From an uncultured Acetatifactor sp. (GTDB lineage: Bacteria; Bacillota; Clostridia; Lachnospirales; Lachnospiraceae): a stretch of 64,000 nt of DNA. Shown here piece after piece: positions 1 through 8,193 of the stretch. Each line of letters opens with the position of its first letter. Within the stretch, counting starts at the first letter, position 1. The position numbers were made by a program, and so were the translations under genes. The notes beneath the pieces are model-generated. The model saw nothing but the letters and a program-made list of their open reading frames with translations. It did no database searches and was not told the DNA's origin. The stretch is taken from contig CAJUIA010000009.1 in the NCBI GenBank assembly GCA_910586485.1, positions 1-64,000 on the forward strand, written 5' to 3'.

Positions 1-248
1 AAGCCGGTAACGGCTTTGAGGGTATTTTTATGAGGTTAGGGTGTCAAACATCCGATAATCCCAGAAGCGGCGGCGTTATGCGAAATGTGGGAATGAAATA
101 CCAATATTCCTACGAAGAACAATGGCAGCCCAAAGATATTTTAGTTACATTTAGAATGTATCAGCTTAACCTGGACGGTAATGAAAATCGGATTTATAAA
201 AAATATTGGGATACTTCTGCCGTACATTTTGTAGAGCTGGATGTATAA
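1..248 (+). pseudogene. C-terminal remnant of a GNAT-type acetyltransferase
   Basis: The stretch reading NPRSGG..M...GM, followed by YQYSYEEQWQPK and a YKKYWD tail, resembles the C-terminal end of GNAT N-acetyltransferases that carry the N-x-x-SG-x-V acetyl-CoA-site signature. The 5' part lies outside the window. The bases just before this stretch read VTALRVFL in another frame, which fits the usual helix before the signature, and that frame then meets TGA and TAG at about 31-39. A frameshift with stops is therefore likely, making this a decayed gene. It could also be an intact gene with a divergent helix. The following 136 bases to the next gene hold only a candidate promoter. Confidence 0.45.
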
Positions 249-322
249 ACGGATGTTAGGTGTTTACTTTGTCAGGATAGGGATATGACACCTGAAAAAC
301 AGATAAAAAAGGCGGATTTCGC

Positions 323-351
323 TTGAAATTTGACTGCGTTTATATTACACT
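323..351 (+). promoter_or_regulatory. Candidate promoter for the flagellin gene
   Basis: TTGAAA (323-328) is separated by 17 bases from TACACT (346-351), a vegetative-type arrangement 34 bases before the start. No sigma-28 (flagellar) consensus was seen, which fits a flagellin outside a flagellar regulon. Confidence 0.35.
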
Positions 352-384
352 AACAGTAAAGAAGGGTATAAAGGAGGTGCTGAT

Positions 385-1155
385 TTGAGAATAGAGTCTG
401 TTCACAACACATTTTCTAATCGAAGCTCCATTTATGAAAAGCTGTCCAGCGGTAAGCGGATTAACCGGGCGGCAGATGACGCTGCCGGGCTTGCCATTGC
501 CCAGAAGATTTTAAAGGAAAACAAGGGTCTGGACATGGGGGCATCCAACATCCGCGACGGGATCAGTGCAGCCAATGTGGCGGACGGTGCCATGAGCACC
601 ATGACGGATTCCCTGCAGAGGATTCACGAGCTGGGGCTGAAGGCCATGAATGGTCTGTACAGCGATTCCGATCGGAAGATGATTCAGGGGGAAGTAAACC
701 AGCTTCTTCAGGATGTACAGCGCACGGCGGTAGGAACAAGGTTTAATGAGATGTCTCCCTTAAACGGCAGTATGGCGGATATGAATATTGCCGCCAATGC
801 GGATGGAAGCGGATTGAGGATCGGCATGGAGAACGTAACCTTGAAATCTTTGGGAATCAACGGCTTTGATGTCACAAAGAATTTTGATCTGTCCGTGATC
901 GACGAAGCTATCGGCAGGGTCAGTGCCGCCAGAGGCAGAATGGGTGTTGCGACGAATGCCATGGAACATGCTTACAACAGCAACAGGGTGACTTCCGAGA
1001 ATCTGACGGCGGCTGGAAGCCGCATCGAGGATCTGGATATTCCCAAGGCGGTTTCAGAGAGGCAGAAGAACAAGCTGCTTCAGGATTACCGGCTGGGAAT
1101 GATGCGCAGGAAGATGCAGGATGATTCGTCGGTTTTGAAGCTTTTTGGCATGTGA
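385..1155 (+). CDS. Short orphan flagellin-like protein
   Basis: This 256-residue protein has the flagellin D0/D1 N-terminal domain (about 1-125: KLSSG.RINRAADDAAGLAI, then helices rich in Ser/Ala) and the matching C-terminal domain (about 175-256: SENLTAAGSRIEDLD ending VLKLFGM). The two are joined by almost no variable central region, and the first ten or so residues of canonical flagellins are shortened. Flagellin is the subunit of the external filament and needs the flagellar type III export apparatus plus a FliS chaperone; neither is in this window. The start is TTG at 385, supported by AAGGAGG at 371-377. A factor-independent terminator follows. It may be a minor filament subunit, an immune-active secreted flagellin, or a relic. 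Confidence 0.85.
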   Translation: MRIESVHNTFSNRSSIYEKLSSGKRINRAADDAAGLAIAQKILKENKGLDMGASNIRDGISAANVADGAMSTMTDSLQRIHELGLKAMNGLYSDSDRKMIQGEVNQLLQDVQRTAVGTRFNEMSPLNGSMADMNIAANADGSGLRIGMENVTLKSLGINGFDVTKNFDLSVIDEAIGRVSAARGRMGVATNAMEHAYNSNRVTSENLTAAGSRIEDLDIPKAVSERQKNKLLQDYRLGMMRRKMQDDSSVLKLFGM

Positions 1156-1165
1156 GAGATACGGG

Positions 1166-1200
1166 GGACTGTTGCTGGCGGAAAGTAACAGTCCTTTTTT
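1166..1200 (+). terminator. Rho-independent terminator after the flagellin gene
   Basis: An 8-bp stem (GGACTGTT at 1166-1173 with AACAGTCC at 1187-1194) is followed by six T. It isolates the flagellin gene from the hemerythrin gene. Confidence 0.85.
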
Positions 1201-1325
1201 ATGCGCAGGGGCGCAGTGCGCGCTGCACAAAGATGAAATTGTTGCTTATGCAACGTGCGCCCCATGCGGCGAGTAGGGGGAAATCTTCTCTACTCGATTA
1301 TAAAAGAATCAGGGAGGATAATATA

Positions 1326-1715
1326 ATGTATGAATTCAGTGAAAAATTTCTGACCGGGATCGAGCAGATTGACCGGGAGCATAAGCGGCTTTTTGAAATT
1401 GCGGATGAGCTGTATACGCTGAAAAACGAAGAGTTTATTCCGGATAAATATGATAACATCCGGCATATACTGGAAGAGCTGAGAGATTATACCCTTACTC
1501 ATTTTGAGCATGAGGAAGAGTACATGAAGAGCATCGGCTATAAAAGGATGTTTACCCAGGTAAGCCAGCATGACGCGCTGCGGGAGACCATTGGCAGCTG
1601 GGATCTGGATGCGATTGACGAGAATCAGGATGAGACTATAGACGAGATGCTGAAGCTGATTACAGACTGGCTGGTAAATCATATTTTGAATGAGGATAAG
1701 CTGATAGGCGGCTGA
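1326..1715 (+). CDS. Bacteriohemerythrin (di-iron oxygen-binding protein)
   Basis: The 129-residue protein matches the hemerythrin four-helix bundle. The di-iron ligands are visible in order: His in REHKRLF, the pair in HFEHEE, His in QHDALRE and the final HxxxxD in NHILNED. Such proteins bind O2 reversibly and serve in oxygen sensing, delivery or protection; in anaerobes they often work with motility or redox stress. The start ATG at 1326 has AGGGAGGA at 1311-1318; the longer upstream reading frame has no site and no homology. It stands alone as a single-domain cytosolic form without a chemotaxis or cyclase fusion. A flagellin gene lies just upstream but behind a terminator. Confidence 0.93.
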   Translation: MYEFSEKFLTGIEQIDREHKRLFEIADELYTLKNEEFIPDKYDNIRHILEELRDYTLTHFEHEEEYMKSIGYKRMFTQVSQHDALRETIGSWDLDAIDENQDETIDEMLKLITDWLVNHILNEDKLIGG

Positions 1716-1748
1716 ATTTTTACACTTTAGAAACAATTTTTCAATACC

Positions 1749-2147
1749 TTGGATACCTGCGTTTATCCTGTTAAATATACGCCCTTAGGGCTTTTTGTAC
1801 AGGAAGAGGACGGAGCTTTAAGTCTGGTGGACAAAATATGTGGGGAGCATCCGCAGAAAAGGGTGCTGATTCCTGGCTCTTACGGGCAATTTGCACCTTC
1901 CTTTTGTATCTGTGAAAAAGGCTACCATGTTTTTCTCGCGGAATGGCTGGATTATTCCCGGTATCAGATCAGCGGAGTGCGGATTCTGGACGGAGTGCCG
2001 GAGGGGGACCCTGTGGTGCTGTATCAGGATAATTATGACAGCCTGGTCCGGATGACGGTCTGGCAGGACCAGGCTGTTGTTTTTTGGGGTACAGAGCCCA
2101 CAGGGGAAAATCAGTACCAGTATAAGATTACCGTGCTGGAGTATTGA
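1749..2147 (+). pseudogene. Unrecognised gene remnant, 132 codons
   Basis: An open frame of 132 codons encodes a soluble, aromatic-rich, beta-like sequence (alternating hydrophobics, several Gly-turns, ending ITVLEY). The only start is a TTG at 1749 with no ribosome binding site, and the frame is closed by a stop at 1728. It looks like the C-terminal end of a larger protein that lost its 5' part, lying tail-to-tail with the lipoprotein gene at 2184. I do not recognise the family. It could be a real gene with a weak start. Confidence 0.4.
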
Positions 2148-2183
2148 GGGGGCGAAAGTATTATGTCCGAGCTTCGGAATCTG

Positions 2184-4607
2184 CTACCGGGACTCGTCAA
2201 GGTACAGCTGTACCCGATTCTGGATGAGCTTCACGGTTTCATCCAGTTCCTTGTCTCCGGTAAAATAAGCATCTGTTTCTTCCAGTATCATATTGCGTAT
2301 GGTTTTAAGCGCACTGTTATCGGGATGGCTGCTTTTTGCCATTTCCAGGAACTCCGGCAGATAAGAACTGCCGTCCGGCTTTCCGCCCAGAATGATTACG
2401 CTGTTACCCTGAGAAAACAGCGGCACCGGAGTGGGGTAGCCGTAGGTGGTCACACCTTCTTTTACACAATCCCTTAAAACATCCGTGCGGATCCAGCTGA
2501 AGCTGTACTGTTGCTGTGCCTGATAGCTTACAAGATAGCGCAGAAAATCGTCGATGATTTCTCGATGCTCTGCTTTGGCATTTACGGCCACATAGTCTTC
2601 ATAATTTGTCAGTATCAGATGCCCGTTTTTTCCATCGGCGGTGGGATACCCAACCGCATGGTATCCTTCTCCCAGCATGGCCATGGTATTGCTGAAAGTT
2701 TTTAAATCTCCGCTCACTTCGCATACAAGGACTTTCCCTTCTAACAGACGTTCTTCCGGATCCACCGAGCCTGTATAGGTATCGCGGGCGGTTTCATAAG
2801 ATTTTTTACAAAATACAAGTGTCTCCCGGAATTCTTCCGAATCAAAATAGCATTTTCCTGCCTGCAGGTCCAGGAGAGCAGAATGGTCCAGGTTTTGCAG
2901 GACCAGATCCCAAAAATCATTGGAGGATGTATTATATCTGCCGGGAGCCTGGAAATACTCCAAGGGTTCACCGGATTTTTCACGCTCACGGATGATGGTC
3001 AGAATATCGGTAAGGGTCCAGCCTGCCTCAGGCCACACCTGATCCGATACGATCAGTGTGGAAAAGGAGGCCCCGCAGGCAAGACCGTATAATCCGCCGT
3101 CGATTTGACCTGCTTCCAGTAAGCCGGGAAAGAACGGTTCCCGTTCTTCGGCAGAGAGAAGTCCGGATAAGTCTGCCAGAGCGTCGTTCTTTTGTAAAGT
3201 CAGCAGGTTATTGGGGCGGACAAGTATCAATTCAGGCCCCTCTCCCTGGGAAAGCCTTGTGATCAGGCGGCTTAACTGCATATCAATGTCCGTGTCAGTC
3301 TCCGGCGCAGACACCTCAATAACGATGCCGGGATGCCTGCTGGTATAGGCTGAGGCGCATTTTTTCAGGTAATCATTTTCCAGAAAGCTGATCTGTTCCA
3401 CCCGGATTGTCACGGTTTCCGTTTTTTCATTGGTGAATCCGTAGAGGAAGGTACCATCCCCCTGTTGAAAGACAGCGTAGGGCTTTTCGTCCGCACCCCA
3501 GACAAGCCCCTCGCAGTTTGCAAAATTAAGTTCGCTGCCTGCATACAGGTATTCACAGTTTCCCTGTAGTACGTTCCAGCAAAGCAGCTTGCTGCCTTTT
3601 CCATACCATAGATCACCGTTTGGCCGGATCAGGCATTGATCCAGATAATCATATTCTCCCCGGTAAAGTGCTTTGTATTCCTGCCCGTCGAAGCCAAAAA
3701 CGGACATTCTCTGATTTTGAAAATCCATGCAGGCATACAATGGAGTACCTTCTGGCAGCTTTCCGATACAGGTAATGGGCGGTCCCTGTCCCTCCAAATC
3801 TGTCAGAGTAGACAACAGCCTGCCATCCCTGTCAAAGGCGCAGACCCGGTTCAGGGCAGTATTACTAAGATAGCATCGTCCCGCGTTGTCGCACCGGCCT
3901 CCGGGAAGCAGCATATTATCCTCCGGAACGATGCCTCCTGCCTGCAGGGCAGGAAGCAGATCAGTCACTTCTTCAATATGTCCCTCCATGTCCGTTTGGA
4001 CCTTGTAATAATGGGAGACTTTTAAGTTTTCAGAGGCATTTTGCTGAAAAAACAGATATATACTGCCGGCGGAGACATCCATTCCTGTGATTGTGGAAAG
4101 GCCACTCTGCCAGGCTTGCAGAAAAGCCTCTGCGTCTTCCTCCAAAGCGGCTCCGGGCGTCGCCTTAAGCGTAAAAAGTTCCATGACGGATTCGCTGCTG
4201 TCTACATCCGTCCTGGTTAAGTAGAGGTTAGAAGCGGCTTGAACTGCCTGCATAGAGGCAGGGTCTGTCACTACCGAAATCTGATTTGTCAGCAGGTAAT
4301 GGCAGGAGCCCTCCACAGCGCTGTAGGAGGTGGAATAGTCTGCATTTGCGGGATTGGGCATGGCAATCTCCAGACAGCTTGCCACGCTCCAAGGATACTG
4401 CTCAGGCTCGTAATCAAGCCTTTCGGAGGCCCATTTTTCCTGCATCAGATCATAAACGGTTTCCGGCTCGGAAGGAATCTTTGAATCGGAGGTGGAGGGC
4501 TGCTTTTCCGCATCGTCTGCAGGCTTGTCCCCAGGAGTACCGCAGCCGCAGAGCAGGGCGAAAACCAGTAACAGGAACAGAAAATTTCCTTTGTATAATC
4601 GTTTCAT
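2184..4607 (-). CDS. Large lipoprotein: propeller-like half plus extracellular solute-binding half
   Basis: This 807-residue protein begins with a lysine-rich signal peptide and a lipobox ending LLCGC, so it is probably anchored outside the membrane by lipid. Residues about 25-395 contain repeated short segments such as GRCYLSNTALNRVCAFDRDGR that look like propeller blades. From about 397 the sequence resembles family 1 extracellular solute-binding proteins of ABC importers (F.E..Y...SRHPGI, GPELILV, GGLYGLACG, the hinge-like DDFLRYLV). No permease or ATPase gene is nearby, so it may act as a sensor or use a distant transporter. The start at 4607 has AGAGAGG upstream; ten residues of a longer frame were dropped. 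Family names are from memory; the fusion itself is seen in sequence. Confidence 0.75.
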   Translation of the reverse strand: MKRLYKGNFLFLLLVFALLCGCGTPGDKPADDAEKQPSTSDSKIPSEPETVYDLMQEKWASERLDYEPEQYPWSVASCLEIAMPNPANADYSTSYSAVEGSCHYLLTNQISVVTDPASMQAVQAASNLYLTRTDVDSSESVMELFTLKATPGAALEEDAEAFLQAWQSGLSTITGMDVSAGSIYLFFQQNASENLKVSHYYKVQTDMEGHIEEVTDLLPALQAGGIVPEDNMLLPGGRCDNAGRCYLSNTALNRVCAFDRDGRLLSTLTDLEGQGPPITCIGKLPEGTPLYACMDFQNQRMSVFGFDGQEYKALYRGEYDYLDQCLIRPNGDLWYGKGSKLLCWNVLQGNCEYLYAGSELNFANCEGLVWGADEKPYAVFQQGDGTFLYGFTNEKTETVTIRVEQISFLENDYLKKCASAYTSRHPGIVIEVSAPETDTDIDMQLSRLITRLSQGEGPELILVRPNNLLTLQKNDALADLSGLLSAEEREPFFPGLLEAGQIDGGLYGLACGASFSTLIVSDQVWPEAGWTLTDILTIIREREKSGEPLEYFQAPGRYNTSSNDFWDLVLQNLDHSALLDLQAGKCYFDSEEFRETLVFCKKSYETARDTYTGSVDPEERLLEGKVLVCEVSGDLKTFSNTMAMLGEGYHAVGYPTADGKNGHLILTNYEDYVAVNAKAEHREIIDDFLRYLVSYQAQQQYSFSWIRTDVLRDCVKEGVTTYGYPTPVPLFSQGNSVIILGGKPDGSSYLPEFLEMAKSSHPDNSALKTIRNMILEETDAYFTGDKELDETVKLIQNRVQLYLDESR

Positions 4608-4642
4608 GGAAATACCTCTCTTTATGAAAAATGACAATTATT

Positions 4643-4671
4643 ATAATACAGGTTAGAGCATAAGCCGTCAA
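4643..4671 (-). promoter_or_regulatory. Promoter for the 807-residue lipoprotein gene
   Basis: On the minus strand TTGACG (4671-4666) and TATTAT (4648-4643) are 17 bases apart, 36 bases before the ATG. It lies back-to-back with the promoter for 4751. Confidence 0.65.
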
Positions 4672-4690
4672 TATCAATCCGATTATGGCA

Positions 4691-4719
4691 TTGTAATTTA
4701 TCAGGCAGCCATGTATAAT
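4691..4719 (+). promoter_or_regulatory. Promoter for the gene at 4751
   Basis: TTGTAA (4691-4696), a 17-base spacer and a perfect TATAAT (4714-4719) precede the start by 31 bases. Confidence 0.75.
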
Positions 4720-4750
4720 AGAATTTGGATAATAGAAAGGGGCGGATATT

Positions 4751-4981
4751 ATGGCAGATATGACGCAGTTACTGCATTCTATGGAAAATACGATCAAGCT
4801 CCAGACACGGGCAGGCGCAGAGCGAAGGGCCAGAAAAGCTGAGCGGGAGGAAAAAGAGTTTCTGGAAAAGCTGCAGCAGGCGGCAGTGAGCAAGATGGAG
4901 CTGGACGGCAAAGCGGCAAGGGTGAAGGGCTCGGAAGCGGCAGCACAGCGGGATCAGCTGATTGGGATGATGATGCTTTAA
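4751..4981 (+). CDS. Small charged coiled-coil protein, unknown function
   Basis: This 76-residue cytosolic protein is almost all charged helix (RRARKAEREEKEFLEKLQQA), compatible with a coiled coil, and ends in MMML. It has no signal peptide or membrane segment. A strong consensus promoter and a purine-rich site (GAAAGGGG, about 10 bases before the ATG) support it being expressed. The potassium channel gene begins 49 bases downstream and is probably co-transcribed. I do not recognise the family. Confidence 0.65.
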   Translation: MADMTQLLHSMENTIKLQTRAGAERRARKAEREEKEFLEKLQQAAVSKMELDGKAARVKGSEAAAQRDQLIGMMML

Positions 4982-5030
4982 GGCAGCTGATGCAGCATTT
5001 TGAACGAATGAGAGAAAGGTGAGCCTGCCC

Positions 5031-6200
5031 GTGAAAATAGGAGAAAAAGCAGCTTCGGTAAAGCAGCGTATCTTTAAAATCATTCAGATCGGGAACAGAA
5101 CGGACATTCCCAGTATGTGCTTTGACATTTTTATTATCTTTGTCATATTGGCCAATATTTCCGTTACCTTTCTACAGACCTTTGACGGGGCTGTGAGATA
5201 CGCGGGGGCCATGGAAATCGTGGAGCTGGTCACCATGGTGATCTTTCTGGGGGAGTATCTGTTACGGCTTTGGACGGCGGACTGCCTGTATCCGGAGAAA
5301 ACTTATCCGGCGGCGGTATTTCGGTTTGCGGTGTCTTTTTACGGGGTGGTGGACCTGCTGACAATCCTGCCCTATTTCTGCCCCTTTTTTATACCCAGCG
5401 GGGCAGTAGCCTTCCGTATGCTGCGGGTGGTGCGAATTTTACGCCTGTTTCGGATCAATTCCCGGTATGATGCCTTTCATGTGATTACGGCGGTTTTGAA
5501 GGAAAAGAGAAATGCGCTGGTGTCTTCTATTTTTCTGGTGCTGGTGTTGATGCTGGCATCTTCTCTGTGTATGTACGGCCTGGAGCATGAGGCCCAGCCG
5601 GATCATTTTGCCAATGCCTTTTCCGGGATCTGGTGGTCGGTGTCTACCCTGTTGACTGTGGGTTACGGGGATATTTATCCGGTTACCATCGGTGGAAAGC
5701 TGATGGCCATTGTCATTGCCTTCCTGGGGGTGGGCATGGTGGCGATTCCCACGGGTATTATTTCGGCAGGGTTTGTAGAGTATTATACGAAGATCAAGGT
5801 GGGCAGTTATTCCCGTCATGACGCGGATTTCATCACCTTAAATGTGCCGGCGGGTCATCCCTTTGCCGGCGTTTCCCTAAAGGAGCTGAAACTTCCCCAG
5901 GGGCTCTATCCGGCCGTGGTGCTTCGGGGGGAGGATGTGTATACCCCTCATGAAAGCCTGATTCTGGAAGAGGGTGACAGTCTGCTGCTGGGGACTGTCA
6001 GTACGGGAGGGCCGGAGTGCCGTATCGAAGAGGTATGTCTGGAGCCGGAGCATAGCTGGATCGGCTGTCGGATTAAGGAGCTGGATATTTCCCGCAGGAC
6101 TTTTATCGTGATGGTAAAGCGGGGAACTGAGAATATCTGTCCTCAGGGCACAACGCTGTTAAAAGAGGGGGACGTGGTGCTTTTACTGGAAAAGATGTAA
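5031..6200 (+). CDS. Voltage-gated-type potassium channel with two RCK_C domains
   Basis: This 389-residue membrane protein shows six helices with an S4-like arginine ladder (FRMLRVVRILRLFR) and the K+ selectivity filter TVGYGD at about residue 208 between S5 and S6. After S6 come two consecutive RCK_C (TrkA_C)-like modules, about 268-330 and 333-389, without the Rossmann RCK_N that usually precedes them. RCK_C domains of K+ channels and transporters bind nucleotides such as c-di-AMP in Firmicutes, so ligand gating is plausible but inferred. GTG at 5031 is preferred because AGAAAGG (5012-5018) is properly spaced to it; a GTG at 5019 abuts that site. The protein would set potassium flux or membrane potential. 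Confidence 0.85.
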   Translation: MKIGEKAASVKQRIFKIIQIGNRTDIPSMCFDIFIIFVILANISVTFLQTFDGAVRYAGAMEIVELVTMVIFLGEYLLRLWTADCLYPEKTYPAAVFRFAVSFYGVVDLLTILPYFCPFFIPSGAVAFRMLRVVRILRLFRINSRYDAFHVITAVLKEKRNALVSSIFLVLVLMLASSLCMYGLEHEAQPDHFANAFSGIWWSVSTLLTVGYGDIYPVTIGGKLMAIVIAFLGVGMVAIPTGIISAGFVEYYTKIKVGSYSRHDADFITLNVPAGHPFAGVSLKELKLPQGLYPAVVLRGEDVYTPHESLILEEGDSLLLGTVSTGGPECRIEEVCLEPEHSWIGCRIKELDISRRTFIVMVKRGTENICPQGTTLLKEGDVVLLLEKM

Positions 6201-6238
6201 GGAAGCATAAATTATGTGTAACTGTCGGAGAAAATTAC

Positions 6239-6907
6239 ATGGTCGAAGAAAAGATTCGCAGTATATTTCTGGATTATCCCGAAGTGATTTATGGATTTAC
6301 AGATATTGCATACAGTCCATACGCTGACACCTATCAATCTGCGTTCGTGTTTGCAGTCCCTTATGGAGAACAGCTTACGCTGGCGACATATTCTGAAGAA
6401 AGATTTGAAAGGGGTATTCAGGATGCCAGAATCACAGTGGAAGAAATCCTGGTACGGCTGAAAAAAGTACTTGATGAATCGAAGGTAAAATATGATATTC
6501 CTCCTGTAGTACAAAGCAATGAGACAGATTTGTCAGCTCCCTTTTCTTTTAAATTTGCTGCCGTAAATGCCGGGTTAGGCTGGATTGGGAAAAATGATGT
6601 GGTGATTACTCAAAAGTATGGACCAAGAGTAAGACTGTCAGCTGTCTTAATAGATGAGCAATTTGCATATGGCAGCAAAATTTTAAAGAGTCATTGTCCT
6701 GAAGACTGTAGGAAATGCGTGGATGCCTGTCCGTATAAGGCATTGCATAATGTGCAATGGAATATGAATTCCTTTAGAAATGATATAATAGATTATAAAT
6801 TGTGTAACGAAAAAAGAAGCTTATTTCTTCCGGCACTTGGAAGAAAAAGTGCCTGCGGCCTTTGTATGGCGGCCTGTCCGTTTGGAGGATTCAATAATGG
6901 AACATAA
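6239..6907 (+). CDS. Double [4Fe-4S] protein, epoxyqueuosine reductase-like
   Basis: This 222-residue protein has a C-terminal ferredoxin-like region with two cysteine sets: C...CxxCxxACP beginning near residue 153 and CxxCxxACP near residue 200. The N-terminal half carries the GLGWIGKND segment typical of QueG-related proteins. True QueG is longer, with a C-terminal HEAT domain, and binds cobalamin; this short relative lacks that tail, so it should not be assumed to complete queuosine synthesis. Base composition is more AT-rich than its neighbours. The end overlaps the next gene by 11 bases, so the two are translationally coupled. A redox role with a [4Fe-4S] pair is well supported; the substrate is not. 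Confidence 0.8.
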   Translation: MVEEKIRSIFLDYPEVIYGFTDIAYSPYADTYQSAFVFAVPYGEQLTLATYSEERFERGIQDARITVEEILVRLKKVLDESKVKYDIPPVVQSNETDLSAPFSFKFAAVNAGLGWIGKNDVVITQKYGPRVRLSAVLIDEQFAYGSKILKSHCPEDCRKCVDACPYKALHNVQWNMNSFRNDIIDYKLCNEKRSLFLPALGRKSACGLCMAACPFGGFNNGT

Positions 6908-8099
6908 GATTGTCAGCCTTCCCAGAGAAATATGGGCAGGAACCGTGATACCCATGCGGTATACCACGGAAGATTACTTTGATGTGAGAATAGAAAAGAA
7001 ACAGCAGGAAGAAGGATATGGGGTGGAGATCTGTAAGTGTAGATTTGATACACCGGTATCCCATTATCCGGAGGAATATGATTTTCCGGACAAGCTGTAT
7101 CAGGAGCATTGGGAGAAGGCATATGCCTGGGGAATCGTGGAAGAGCGGGAGGACGGCACCGGGCTGCTGGCCTGTATCGAAACCTGTCCGGAGGAATGGA
7201 GCAACCGCCTGATCGTCACGGAGCTGTGGGTACATGAGAGCTTAAGGAGGCAGGGAATCGGCCGCAGGCTGATGGCGATTGCGAAGAGGCAGGCGGTTTT
7301 GGAGCATCGGCGGGCGATTATTTTGGAAACCCAGTCCTGCAATACGGGAGCCATCCGCTTTTATGAGCAGGAGGGCTTTGAACTGATCGGGTTTGACAGC
7401 TGCTGTTATTCCAACCGGGACCTGGAGCGGAAGGAAGTCCGTATCAATATGGGATATTTCCTCAGAACAAGGCGGCAGGAGGCAAGGGAGAGGCTTGTCC
7501 TGCGAGGGGAGAGGGAAGAGGATTACCACAGGACGGAACAGATGGTGCTGGATGCGTTTTGGAACAAGCATCATTCTGCAGGCTGTGACGAGCATCTGCT
7601 GGTACATAAGATAAGAGACAGTGAGGTGTATCTGCCGGAGCTGTCAAGAGTGGCGGTGATCGGTGAGGAAATCGTGGGCGTGATCTGCTATACAAAGGCA
7701 ATGCTCAAACAGGGGGAACAGACAAAAGAAATTTTACTGTTCGGACCCTTGTGCGTGGCGCCTGAATGGCAGGGCTGCGGGATCGGCGGCAGGCTTCTAA
7801 AGGAGACCCTTGCCGCTGCAGGAGAGATGGGCTATGAAGGAGTGGTTATCTTTGGTGAACCGGACTATTATCCCCGACACGGGTTTCAGACCTGTGACCA
7901 TTTCGGAATCACGACCGCTGACGGGAAGAATTTTGACGCCTTTCTGGGGATAGAACTGGTGGAGGGCGGGTTAAAAGACTTTGGCGGACGCTTTATAGAG
8001 CCGGAGGTATTTGAAAATTTAAGTCCGGAGGAAAACGAGGCTTATACGAAGAATTTTCAGACGCCGGACAGGCAAAAGTTTCCCGGCCAGTGGGACTGA
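6897..8099 (+). CDS. Tandem GNAT acetyltransferase (two GNAT domains)
   Basis: The protein has two GNAT folds in 400 residues. The first, about 1-190, contains the acetyl-CoA loop RRQGIGRRLM and a FYEQEGF helix. The second, about 205-370, contains WQGCGIGGRLL and YYPRHGF, matching the group that includes predicted acetyltransferases of the YhbS type. GNAT enzymes move acetyl from acetyl-CoA to an amine; no substrate can be read from sequence. The ATG at 6897 has TTGGAGGA at 6882-6889; the longer frame lies inside the upstream Fe-S gene and was rejected. It may be a fusion of two once-separate genes. Confidence 0.88.
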   Translation: MEHKIVSLPREIWAGTVIPMRYTTEDYFDVRIEKKQQEEGYGVEICKCRFDTPVSHYPEEYDFPDKLYQEHWEKAYAWGIVEEREDGTGLLACIETCPEEWSNRLIVTELWVHESLRRQGIGRRLMAIAKRQAVLEHRRAIILETQSCNTGAIRFYEQEGFELIGFDSCCYSNRDLERKEVRINMGYFLRTRRQEARERLVLRGEREEDYHRTEQMVLDAFWNKHHSAGCDEHLLVHKIRDSEVYLPELSRVAVIGEEIVGVICYTKAMLKQGEQTKEILLFGPLCVAPEWQGCGIGGRLLKETLAAAGEMGYEGVVIFGEPDYYPRHGFQTCDHFGITTADGKNFDAFLGIELVEGGLKDFGGRFIEPEVFENLSPEENEAYTKNFQTPDRQKFPGQWD

Positions 8100-8193
8100 A
8101 AAGCTGCGGGAGATTGCAGCGGAAGGTCTTGGCGGCGTAAGAAATGTTTTGCCATACCTGTGATGAAAAGGAAGAATTCGGAGGAAGATACAG

